Of a stretch of 11,036 bases of DNA, positions 1 through 6,182 are shown in pieces. Positions within the stretch are counted from its first letter, which is position 1; the number at the start of each line of letters is the position of its first letter. Under the pieces are notes generated by a model. It was not told where the DNA came from. It saw only the letters and a program-made list of their open reading frames with translations, and ran no database searches. A program made the position numbers and the translations under genes. The DNA comes from Erysipelotrichaceae bacterium (GTDB taxonomy: Bacteria; Bacillota_I; Bacilli_A; Erysipelotrichales; Erysipelotrichaceae), in NCBI GenBank assembly GCA_017512625.1, contig JAFWFB010000172.1:1-11036 (forward strand). The letters run 5' to 3'.

Positions 1-876
1 AACGGCTGGGGTCCGAAAGAAGTTCTGGTCGATGATAAGGGTCAGGTCTGCGGAGTCATCTTCATGCGCTGCCTTTCTACCGTTGATGAAAACGGCAAAT
101 TCGCACCTAAGTATGATGAAAATGATACGATCACCGTTAAGGCTGATAAAGTTGTCTTCGCGATCGGTCAAAGCATCGAGTGGGGCAAGCTGTTAGAAGG
201 AACCAAGGTCACATTATCCAGAGGCAACTATCCATTAGCTGACAAGTTCACTTACCAGACTGAAGATGAATCCATCTTCGTTGGCGGCGACGTCTTCACC
301 GGTCCTAAGTTCGTTATCAATGCGATCGCTCAGGGTCATGAGGCAGCTGAATCATTGATGCGTTATGTATCCGAGTTCAATGTTCCTCAGACCGTAGGCC
401 GTGACAGAAGATTCTTCAAGGCTCTTGATGTCGACAATATCACCGTTCCTTCCTACGATCATGCGGGAAGACAGGAACCGGAAGTTGAAAAGATCGAAGA
501 TCCGGGACATTCCTTCGCTGATCCACGCAAGATCCTTACCGAGGATCAGGTACGTACCGAGTGCTCAAGATGTCTGTCTTGCGGTGTCACAATCGTTGAT
601 GAGAACAGATGTATCGGTTGCGGTATCTGTACGACCAGATGTGAATTCGATGCGATCCACCTCAAACGTGATCATCCGGAGATGTCAGATTATCGCCGTG
701 CCGAGGACAAGGTTACCGGTCTTATCTCTTACGCTATCCCTAGAGCCGTCAAGATCGTGCTTAACAGCGGATCTAAGGAAGCTAGGGAAATGGCTAAGAA
801 GCGCAAAGCCTATAAGCAGGATCCTAATAAGCCTCATACCGGCAATGCGGTAGACATCGAAGAATTGATGAAGTAA
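1..876 (+). CDS. FAD/NAD(P)-dependent oxidoreductase with C-terminal Fe-S domain (3' part)
   Basis: The reading frame is open from base 1 (NGWGPKEVLV...), so the gene begins upstream; the ATG at 64 is internal. The visible 291 residues hold the end of a glutamate synthase small-subunit-like flavoprotein fold: VVFAIGQ near residue 51 and the second FAD-binding motif VGGDVFTGPKFVINAIAQG near residues 94-112, the form typical of GltD-like NAD(P)H oxidoreductases. A linker then leads to a cysteine-rich region with seven Cys (188, 191, 194, 204, 207, 210, 214). C204-x2-C-x2-C-x3-C214 is a full 4Fe-4S quartet; the preceding C-x2-C-x2-C triplet may ligate part of a second cluster. The tail is basic (REMAKKRKAYK). 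The likely role is electron transfer from NAD(P)H through FAD to Fe-S centres in the cytoplasm. The substrate cannot be inferred because the N-terminal part is missing. The ending resembles a clostridial family usually annotated only as FAD-dependent oxidoreductase. The gene ends before two hairpins. Confidence 0.85.
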   Translation, partial: NGWGPKEVLVDDKGQVCGVIFMRCLSTVDENGKFAPKYDENDTITVKADKVVFAIGQSIEWGKLLEGTKVTLSRGNYPLADKFTYQTEDESIFVGGDVFTGPKFVINAIAQGHEAAESLMRYVSEFNVPQTVGRDRRFFKALDVDNITVPSYDHAGRQEPEVEKIEDPGHSFADPRKILTEDQVRTECSRCLSCGVTIVDENRCIGCGICTTRCEFDAIHLKRDHPEMSDYRRAEDKVTGLISYAIPRAVKIVLNSGSKEAREMAKKRKAYKQDPNKPHTGNAVDIEELMK

Positions 877-891
877 GAAGTTCATTAAAAA

Positions 892-912
892 ACCTCATAC
901 AAAATATGAGGT
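892..912 (-). terminator. Hairpin with T-tract on the - strand (second terminator of the hit operon)
   Basis: ACCTCATA (892-899) pairs perfectly with TATGAGGT (905-912) around a 5-nt loop, giving an 8-bp stem. On the + strand the stem is preceded by six A (887-892, the last inside the stem) and has no T-run after it. On the - strand the stem is therefore followed by a T-run. It reads as an intrinsic terminator for transcription leaving the hit gene, acting as backup to the hairpin at 920-950. Confidence 0.6.
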
Positions 913-919
913 AGATAAT

Positions 920-950
920 AAAAAAGACAGATCATTGATCTGTCTTTTTT
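920..950. terminator. Bidirectional intrinsic terminator between convergent genes
   Basis: Six A (920-925), GACAGATC (926-933), loop ATT, GATCTGTC (937-944), then six T (945-950). The 8-bp stem is flanked symmetrically by A6 and T6, so either strand gives a stem followed by a U-run. It lies 43 nt after the oxidoreductase stop and 3 nt from the hit stop (954), as expected for a terminator shared by convergent transcription units. Confidence 0.9.
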
Positions 951-953
951 AAC

Positions 954-1352
954 TTATTTGGTTTTTAACAGTTCGTATACTTCTTCCAGATCGGTAACCT
1001 CGTGCTGGATGAAACCGACATTGAGGTGATCGTGTTCATCATAGCGTGGGATGATGTGGAAGTGCAGATGCTTGACGCTTTGACCGGATACTTCATTGAC
1101 ATTGGTTAAGATATTGAATCCTTTGCAGCCGGTCTTGGCTTCGATATGCTTGGCCAGATCCTGAACGACACCGATCAGATGTTCGAGGGTCTTCTTATCG
1201 ACATCCATGAAGCTTTCGTAGTGCTTTTTGGTGATGACTAAGGTATGCCCCTTGCTGGCTTCAGCAATATCCAGAATTGCGATGACCTGCTCGTCTTCGT
1301 AGATCTTATAGGAAGGGATCTTTCCTTCGATGATGTCACAGAAGACGCACAT
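954..1352 (-). CDS. hit: HIT-family (HinT-like) nucleotide hydrolase
   Basis: This 132-residue protein is a full-length member of the HinT/PKCI branch of the histidine triad family, which hydrolyses adenosine phosphoramidates and acyl- or aminoacyl-AMP in the cytoplasm. The signature HLHFHIIPR carries the triad H95, H97 and H99; H97 would correspond to the nucleophile. The N-terminus CVFC (C2, C5) with H44 matches the zinc-binding set seen in many bacterial HIT proteins. KGHTLVITKKHYESF (residues 34-48) is the usual conserved segment before the middle helix. The start ATG (1352-1350) overlaps the preceding gene's TAA by one base (TAATG). GGAGGT at 1367-1362 lies 9 nt upstream, inside the end of that gene, so the two are probably translationally coupled. 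Proximity of hit and prsA is also known in Bacilli. Family assignment is secure; the physiological substrate is unknown. Confidence 0.95.
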   Translation of the reverse strand: MCVFCDIIEGKIPSYKIYEDEQVIAILDIAEASKGHTLVITKKHYESFMDVDKKTLEHLIGVVQDLAKHIEAKTGCKGFNILTNVNEVSGQSVKHLHFHIIPRYDEHDHLNVGFIQHEVTDLEEVYELLKTK

Positions 1353-2224
1353 TATTTGATTACCTCCGGAAAGTTTTGCTCCATGTAGAAGTAGATGAAA
1401 CGATTATACGGAGTAAATTCGTATTTCTGCAGGTAATAAGCATAAACGGTACCGTTAGAAAGATTCGAAGCGATGGTATCCTTGATATCATCGATCAGTA
1501 CTGATGGATCATCTTCCAGGATGTTGAAGACATAATAAGCATAGCCATCAACACTGTTACCTGCTTCATCGATGGTAGTCTTAGGCAGGTACATCGGAGT
1601 ACTGAGTCCCTTAGGCAGGGATACGATGATGCTCTTGATATCGGAAGCCAGGGTTCCCTTGTTGGTTAAGATTGCCGGCTGGATGGAAGTGTCGTTGCTG
1701 TATTCATAGGCAACAGCATCAAACTGTTCGCCAGCCTTTACACGGCCTAGGAATTCATTGGCAGTCTCTTCATCAGCGAAGGAAACATACTGGACCCTCT
1801 TAGGAGCGTATTCATCAATGAAGGTGTCCTTGTGCTCATCGATATATTTTGCCTTTAACTGTTCCATGGCGATCTGTGAACGGACGACCTTGGTATATTC
1901 TTCAGCATTAGCGAAGCCATAGTACTGTAACAGGACTTCGTATTGTTCACCATAAGATTCGATCATGGAATCGATCTCGGCCTGCACCTGTTCTTCGATA
2001 CCGGTGATGCCTTCGATCTCAGCGATCTTATCGATGCAGTTGCTTAAAACCAGATTGGTGCTATCCAGAAACTGGTATCTGTTAGCAACGTCGCTTACGG
2101 TCATAACAGTCTTGCCATTACGGGTGATCAAAGGAGTATCGTCATTCATCTTGACGCTGTAATTGGTTTTGGAGCAGCTGCAGATACTAAGCAGCAGTAC
2201 CAATACGATAAGTAATCTTTTCAT
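1352..2224 (-). CDS. PrsA/SurA-like lipoprotein with degenerate parvulin domain
   Basis: This 290-residue protein has a lipoprotein signal peptide: MKRLL, a hydrophobic stretch, then ICSC with C17 the most likely lipidated cysteine (Ser at -1; C15 fits the lipobox less well). It would be anchored on the outer face of the membrane. After a helical SurA_N-like part (roughly 40-135), residues 141-240 align with a parvulin domain: PKRVQYVSF corresponds to the usual RVSHILV, GEQFDAVAYEYSND to the FxxxAxxxSxD helix, and DGYAYYVFNI to GYHIIxV. Both usual histidines are replaced (by Y146 and by A229) and the GGxLG turn is missing, so prolyl isomerase activity is doubtful and a chaperone role is more likely. 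It shares YYGF and the following helix with the upstream paralogue, suggesting tandem duplication. The start ATG (2224-2222) has a strong AAGGAGG at 2240-2234, 9 nt away, and one base separates it from the upstream stop. The - strand operon continues into hit. Confidence 0.85.
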   Translation of the reverse strand: MKRLLIVLVLLLSICSCSKTNYSVKMNDDTPLITRNGKTVMTVSDVANRYQFLDSTNLVLSNCIDKIAEIEGITGIEEQVQAEIDSMIESYGEQYEVLLQYYGFANAEEYTKVVRSQIAMEQLKAKYIDEHKDTFIDEYAPKRVQYVSFADEETANEFLGRVKAGEQFDAVAYEYSNDTSIQPAILTNKGTLASDIKSIIVSLPKGLSTPMYLPKTTIDEAGNSVDGYAYYVFNILEDDPSVLIDDIKDTIASNLSNGTVYAYYLQKYEFTPYNRFIYFYMEQNFPEVIK

Positions 2225-2225
2225 C

Positions 2226-3239
2226 TTATTCAGCCTCCTTTAATCCGAGTTCGGACATGATCTGATCCTTGACGTCAGCAGCGATCTCGTATCCGAGTTC
2301 TGCTCCCTTATCGAAGATCGGCTGGTAATATAACTTGCTGTCTTCGTTATAGATGGCCTGATACAGATCATCGAATTCCTTTAAGGCCTCAAGGCTTGAA
2401 GCCTTGGTCAGGATGAAGTGATAGCCGTATTCACTTAAGACGACTTCACTCATCTCATTATCTCCGCTTGGGATAGCATCCTTGAATTCCTTGACGAAGC
2501 TTTCAGCGCTGGTATCGGTAACGATTCCCAGTGAACCGCCATTGCTGGCACTGCTATCCTCAGAGTATGTAGCAGCAACTTCTTCGAAGGTCCTGGTCTT
2601 TAAGGCTTCCAGAACTTCGTTGAGCTTTGCGGTCTCTTCCTCAGTCGGGTTAGCGGTCAGGGTATAGGTTCCATCCTCATTCTCGGTCTTGGTAATATCA
2701 GCGACCTTGACCAGGATGTGTGATACCAGACGAGGGTGGTTATTCTCATACCAAGGTACGAGGATATCTTCTTCGTGAGCCAGGATATTCTGCTTGGCGA
2801 GTTCTCTGGTCTTTAGCTGCATGATGAAGAAATCGTGCAGTTCCTTGATACCGTCAAATCCATAGTAACGGATCTGGGCATCGAGCAGATCAGAGTCATA
2901 ATTCTTCTTCATGTTAGCAACATTAGCGGTAGCCAAAGCTTCCATGCTGTCATTGCTCTTGACACCGTCCTTCATGACCAGTCTCTGGTACTCATAGAAG
3001 ACAGTGCTGCTTAAGTTGGTTGCGCTTAATTCGTCGTATAGATCACGGATCGTGTAATCTTCACCATTGATGCTATATAACACGGATTCACCGTTTTCGT
3101 CGGTTTTGGCCTGGACATTGATCTCGCTGGCCTTCTTTTCGTTGATCGTCTCTACGGAATAGACGATGATAAAGGCCACAAAGATCAAGGATAACAGACC
3201 GACAAACCAATATTTTTTGATCAATCCTTTATAATCCAT
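2226..3239 (-). CDS. prsA: PrsA-like parvulin peptidyl-prolyl isomerase, membrane anchored
   Basis: This 337-residue extracytoplasmic foldase would help fold secreted proteins by cis-trans isomerisation of prolyl bonds. It starts with a short positive segment (KKYW) and one transmembrane helix (about residues 11-28). There is no lipobox cysteine, so it appears signal-anchored, unlike classical PrsA lipoproteins. A SurA_N-like helical region spans about 60-160. A complete parvulin domain covers about 170-280: RLVSHILVK with H174, FEEVAATYSEDSSASNGGSLG (residues 218-238), and YGYHFILTK with H274. A helical C-terminus (285-337) follows, as in PrsA/SurA. The ATG (3239-3237) is preceded by AAGGAG at 3256-3251, 11 nt away. 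It is the first gene of a three-gene - strand operon with the degenerate paralogue and hit, under the promoter at 3298-3270. Activity is inferred from the conserved histidines. Confidence 0.92.
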   Translation of the reverse strand: MDYKGLIKKYWFVGLLSLIFVAFIIVYSVETINEKKASEINVQAKTDENGESVLYSINGEDYTIRDLYDELSATNLSSTVFYEYQRLVMKDGVKSNDSMEALATANVANMKKNYDSDLLDAQIRYYGFDGIKELHDFFIMQLKTRELAKQNILAHEEDILVPWYENNHPRLVSHILVKVADITKTENEDGTYTLTANPTEEETAKLNEVLEALKTRTFEEVAATYSEDSSASNGGSLGIVTDTSAESFVKEFKDAIPSGDNEMSEVVLSEYGYHFILTKASSLEALKEFDDLYQAIYNEDSKLYYQPIFDKGAELGYEIAADVKDQIMSELGLKEAE

Positions 3240-3269
3240 ATATAGTCTTTCTCCTTATTTAACTTTTTT

Positions 3270-3298
3270 ATTGTAATACAAAAGCCATGAGGGTTCAA
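3270..3298 (-). promoter_or_regulatory. Sigma-A-type promoter of the prsA-prsA-like-hit operon
   Basis: Read on the - strand, TTGAAC (3298-3293, 4 of 6 to TTGACA) and TACAAT (3275-3270, 5 of 6 to TATAAT) are separated by exactly 17 nt. The expected start near 3263 would give a leader of about 24 nt containing the AAGGAG at 3256-3251. Confidence 0.75.
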
Positions 3299-3426
3299 TT
3301 TATGATACTTATTTCGTTAAATCATCTTGTAAACAAACGATCCTATCCTGAGTGTGTGATACGAAGCCCATAATTACATAACCGTTTCAATTGATAGATA
3401 GTAAAACCCCCTGATCAGAAACTTTG

Positions 3427-3435
3427 TGATATTAT
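3427..3435 (+). promoter_or_regulatory. Probable extended -10 promoter of the suf operon
   Basis: TGATATTAT is an extended -10 element (TG-n-TATTAT, hexamer 3430-3435). No convincing -35 lies 16-18 nt upstream. The expected start near 3442 gives a leader of about 14 nt that still contains GGAGG (3445-3449). A perfect 8-bp palindrome CTGATCAG (3411-3418) falls at about -31 to -24, and a TTGT-AA-ACAA inverted repeat sits at 3327-3336; either could be an operator, but neither matches a regulator motif I recognise. The rest of the 216-nt divergent region (3240-3455) shows no gene or riboswitch. Confidence 0.45.
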
Positions 3436-3444
3436 TCTTTTGTT

Positions 3445-3449
3445 GGAGG
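3445..3449 (+). promoter_or_regulatory. Ribosome binding site that fixes the sufC start
   Basis: GGAGG stands 6 nt before the ATG at 3456. This favours that ATG over the in-frame GTG at 3426, which overlaps the predicted -10 element and has no ribosome binding site. Confidence 0.85.
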
Positions 3450-3455
3450 CTAACT

Positions 3456-4280
3456 ATGAAAACATTAACTATAAATGACCTGCACGTAAAAGCCGGAGAC
3501 AAAGAAATAATCAAAGGTATCGATTTAGAGATCAATCAGGGAGAGATCCATGCCCTGATGGGTCCTAATGGCAATGGCAAATCGACCCAGATCCAGGCTA
3601 TCATGGGCAATCCGGCCTATGAAGTTACGCAAGGATCGATCATATATGACGGTCAGGATGTCTTAAAGATGACAGTTGACCAGCGCTCAAAAGCCGGAAT
3701 CTTTCTGGCCATGCAATATCCGAATGAGATCGGCGGCGTTACTAACAGCGAATTCTTAAGAGCTGCGATCAATGCCCACAATGAGGAACCGATCTCGATC
3801 TTCAAGTTCATCAAGGAGCTTGATAAGAGCATCAAACTGCTCAACATGAAAGATGATCTGGCTCACCGTTTCGTCAACGAAGGTTTCTCCGGCGGCGAAA
3901 AGAAGCGTAATGAGATCTTACAGATGCTGATGCTCAAACCGACCTTATGCATGATTGATGAGATCGACTCCGGTCTGGACGTCGATGCTTTGAAATATGT
4001 TGCTGATGCCTTGGAGGAGCTAAAAAAAGAAACCAATCCTGGTGTTTCGATCATCAGTCACTATGAACGTTTCTACAGTCTGACCAAGCCGACTCATGCT
4101 CACGTCCTGATCGATGGCAAGATCGTTCTGGATGGCGACTATGAGCTGGTAACCAGGATCGATAGTGACGGTTATGACTGGCTTTACAATGAACTTAAGA
4201 TCAATCCGATCGTCAATAACCGCCCAATGGTCTATTCATTAGGCGTTTGCGCTGTAAACAAGGGTAGAAACAATGCTTAA
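3456..4280 (+). CDS. sufC: SufC, ATPase of the SUF Fe-S cluster scaffold
   Basis: SufC is a cytoplasmic ABC-type ATPase that binds SufB and SufD and powers the conformational change needed for cluster assembly. All ABC motifs are present in the 274 residues: Walker A GPNGNGKST (36-44), Q-loop Q87 in AMQYPNEI, signature FSGGEKKRNE (144-153, the SufC form), Walker B LCMIDE (164-169, with E169 as the usual catalytic glutamate), the D-loop SGLDVDAL, and H-loop H202 in ISHYERF. After the family's normal ending near GYDWL (239-243) there is an extra tail of about 30 residues, including NNRPMVYSLGVCAVNKG, so it is longer than the usual 250-260 residues. The ATG at 3456 is chosen over the GTG at 3426 because of the GGAGG 6 nt upstream. 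It is first in the operon and overlaps sufD by 8 nt (ATGCTTAA). Confidence 0.97.
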   Translation: MKTLTINDLHVKAGDKEIIKGIDLEINQGEIHALMGPNGNGKSTQIQAIMGNPAYEVTQGSIIYDGQDVLKMTVDQRSKAGIFLAMQYPNEIGGVTNSEFLRAAINAHNEEPISIFKFIKELDKSIKLLNMKDDLAHRFVNEGFSGGEKKRNEILQMLMLKPTLCMIDEIDSGLDVDALKYVADALEELKKETNPGVSIISHYERFYSLTKPTHAHVLIDGKIVLDGDYELVTRIDSDGYDWLYNELKINPIVNNRPMVYSLGVCAVNKGRNNA

Positions 4281-4965
4281 GGATCTAAGTGATAAAAGAC
4301 AAGCGATCATCTATCTCGATGATGATACTGATATCAGAGAGACCATTACGGAAGATCGCAAGATCATCCTGGTCAATAATGCTGATAAGAAGATAGATAG
4401 TACGGTCGATCTGACTCTTGAAGCGGATCTGACGCTTTATTATATCGATTTTACTGCCCACGATAGCAGCTTCGATCTTAAGGCCGTTTTGCCTAAAAAC
4501 AACAATTTTACCCTTAAGACCTATGTATTGGCTGATGCCTTTAAGAAGATGAAACTGGAGGCTATCCACGAAGGAGCCGATAGCGAGTGCAGCATGGATA
4601 ATAATTCCGTATTGCTTAAAAACGGCAAGATCGACTTTGATGTCATCGGCAGGATGAGCAGAGGCTGTTTCCGTTCGAAGCATTACCAGAAATCCCGTTG
4701 TCTGACGATGGATAATCTTAATAATGCCAGGATCCTGCCTACGCTTTTTATCGACGAAAATGATGTTGAGGCAGCTCATGCCCTGACTTTCGGTACGGTC
4801 GATGAAGACACGATGTATTATCTCAATTCACGCGGTCTTTCCGCTGAAGAAGCGGTATCGCTGATCATCCGATCCTACCTCAAACCGGATTTTGAGATTT
4901 TCGATGATTCCAATACCGAATCACTGAAACAGAAGTTAGAGGAGATGACATCAGAGTTATGTTAG
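4273..4965 (+). CDS. sufD: Short SufD-like SUF scaffold subunit
   Basis: SufD pairs with SufB to form the beta-helical scaffold on which SUF clusters are built. This protein has only 230 residues, against about 420-440 in typical SufD, and keeps mainly the C-terminal core. Family resemblance is clear in residues 125-205: IGRMSRGCFRSKHYQ, a degenerate ARILPTLFIDENDVEAAHA, then FGTVDEDTMYYLNSRGLSAEEA, the region that contacts SufC and the partner subunit. H169 in AAHALTFG corresponds to the essential SufD histidine of Escherichia coli (H360). The N-terminal helical domain is missing and only part of the beta-helix seems present. The frame is intact, with normal overlaps at both ends (8 nt with sufC, 7 nt with sufS), so this is a compact protein and not an obvious pseudogene. 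The start is the ATG at 4273; the ribosome binding site (AAGGG, 4260-4264) is modest and coupling to sufC is likely. Confidence 0.88.
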   Translation: MLKDLSDKRQAIIYLDDDTDIRETITEDRKIILVNNADKKIDSTVDLTLEADLTLYYIDFTAHDSSFDLKAVLPKNNNFTLKTYVLADAFKKMKLEAIHEGADSECSMDNNSVLLKNGKIDFDVIGRMSRGCFRSKHYQKSRCLTMDNLNNARILPTLFIDENDVEAAHALTFGTVDEDTMYYLNSRGLSAEEAVSLIIRSYLKPDFEIFDDSNTESLKQKLEEMTSELC

Positions 4966-6182
4966 ATGTAAGCAAAATCAGAAAAGATTTTAAGATGTTT
5001 GAAAGCAATCCTGATCTCATCTATCTCGATAACGCTGCAACGACTTTCAAGCCGAGATCTGTCATTGAAGCGATCGAAGGTTTTTATGATCGCTATAACG
5101 CCAATATCGGCAGAGGCGAATATGATATCGCCAATAAGGCTCATCAGGAGTATGAGAATACCAGAACTAAGGTCGCCAAGTTTATCAATGCTTCAAGCGA
5201 TAAGGAGATAATCTTTACCTCCGGTGCCAGTGGTTCCCTTAATCTGGTCGCTTCCGGCTATGGTGAAAAGATCCTTAAAAAGGGTGATGTCATCCTTACC
5301 ACCTACGCTGAATATGCTTCCAATATCTTGCCTTGGTTCAGAGTAGCCGAGAAGACCGGTGCGATCATTGAATATGTCGGACTTAGGGAAGACGGTTCCT
5401 TTGATCTTGATGACTATCTGGCCAAGTTGAATGATAAGGTCAAGATCGTCTCTTTGGCTCATGTTTCCAATGTTCTGGGATATATAGTACCGCTTAAAAA
5501 GATCATCGAAGAAGCACATAGAGTTAAGGCGATCGTCAATGTCGACGGTGCCCAGAGCATCCCGCATCTAAAGACCGATGTCAGGGATCTCGATATTGAT
5601 TTCCTCTCCTTCAGTTCCCATAAGATGCTGGGACCTAGTGGTGTCGGCGTGCTTTATGGCAAGATGGACCTGCTTGAAGAAATGGAACCGACGACCTTTG
5701 GCGGTGGTTCCAATGCCCGTTTTGACAGCTGTGGCAACATCATCCTGAAAGATGTTCCTTACCGCTTTGAATCAGGAACACCGAATATTGAAGGCGTCAT
5801 CGGTTTTGGCGCAGCGATCGATTACCTGGAAAAGATCGGAATGGATAGTATCAGAAAGCACGATCATGAGTTAAGAGAGTACCTGATGGAAGAGTTAAAG
5901 AAGCTCGATAACATCGTCGTTTACAATCCAAACGCTGAGACTGGCATCGTTTCCTTTAACGTCAAGGGACTCTTTGCCCAGGATGTGGCGGCCTATCTCA
6001 ATACCCAAAAGATCTGTGTGAGGGCCGGAAACCATTGTGCCAAGATCCTGGTCGAAGCGATCAAGACCGCGGAATCGGTCAGAGTCTCCACCTATTTTTA
6101 CAACACTAAAGAAGATATCGATCATCTGGTCGATGTCCTTAAAGATATTGATTTAGAGAAAGTAGTAGGTACTTTTATATGA
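4959..6182 (+). CDS. sufS: SufS-type cysteine desulfurase (class V aminotransferase fold)
   Basis: SufS is a PLP-dependent enzyme that takes sulfur from L-cysteine, forming alanine and an enzyme persulfide that is passed to SufU. The 407-residue length is normal. Seen: YLDNAATTFKP (22-32), FTSGASGSLNLVA, NVDGAQSIPHL (194-204), PLP lysine K222 in SFSSHKMLGPSGVG, RFESGTPNIEGVIGF (269-283), and catalytic loop VRAGNHCAK with C360. There are notable departures from well-studied SufS: the PLP-stacking histidine motif EHHxN is EYASN (Y119), the loop is GNHC in place of GHHC, and the residue equivalent to the Bacillus subtilis SufU-zinc-binding histidine is Q341. The ATG (4959) lies 14 nt after GAGGAG (4939-4944) and overlaps sufD by 7 nt. 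The following sufU start overlaps the stop as ATGA. Function is inferred from family and operon; a divergent SufS subclass is likely. Confidence 0.93.
   Translation: MLDVSKIRKDFKMFESNPDLIYLDNAATTFKPRSVIEAIEGFYDRYNANIGRGEYDIANKAHQEYENTRTKVAKFINASSDKEIIFTSGASGSLNLVASGYGEKILKKGDVILTTYAEYASNILPWFRVAEKTGAIIEYVGLREDGSFDLDDYLAKLNDKVKIVSLAHVSNVLGYIVPLKKIIEEAHRVKAIVNVDGAQSIPHLKTDVRDLDIDFLSFSSHKMLGPSGVGVLYGKMDLLEEMEPTTFGGGSNARFDSCGNIILKDVPYRFESGTPNIEGVIGFGAAIDYLEKIGMDSIRKHDHELREYLMEELKKLDNIVVYNPNAETGIVSFNVKGLFAQDVAAYLNTQKICVRAGNHCAKILVEAIKTAESVRVSTYFYNTKEDIDHLVDVLKDIDLEKVVGTFI

Noticed and set aside
401..853. 150-codon + strand frame overlapping the oxidoreductase
   Set aside because: Wrong frame relative to the conserved FAD and Fe-S motifs; low-complexity Ser/Arg/Leu translation.
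3384..3422. Possible hairpin GTTTC...GAAAC before sufC
   Set aside because: Only five base pairs with a large mismatched interior; no riboswitch-like architecture.
4285..4779. 164-codon open frame on the - strand inside sufD
   Set aside because: It lies fully antisense to a recognisable SufD-like gene, its translation has no family resemblance, and there is no ribosome binding site or operon context. ATC/GAT-rich codon use makes antisense frames stay open here.
5193..5567. 124-codon - strand frame inside sufS
   Set aside because: Antisense shadow of a conserved PLP enzyme; no motifs in the translation.
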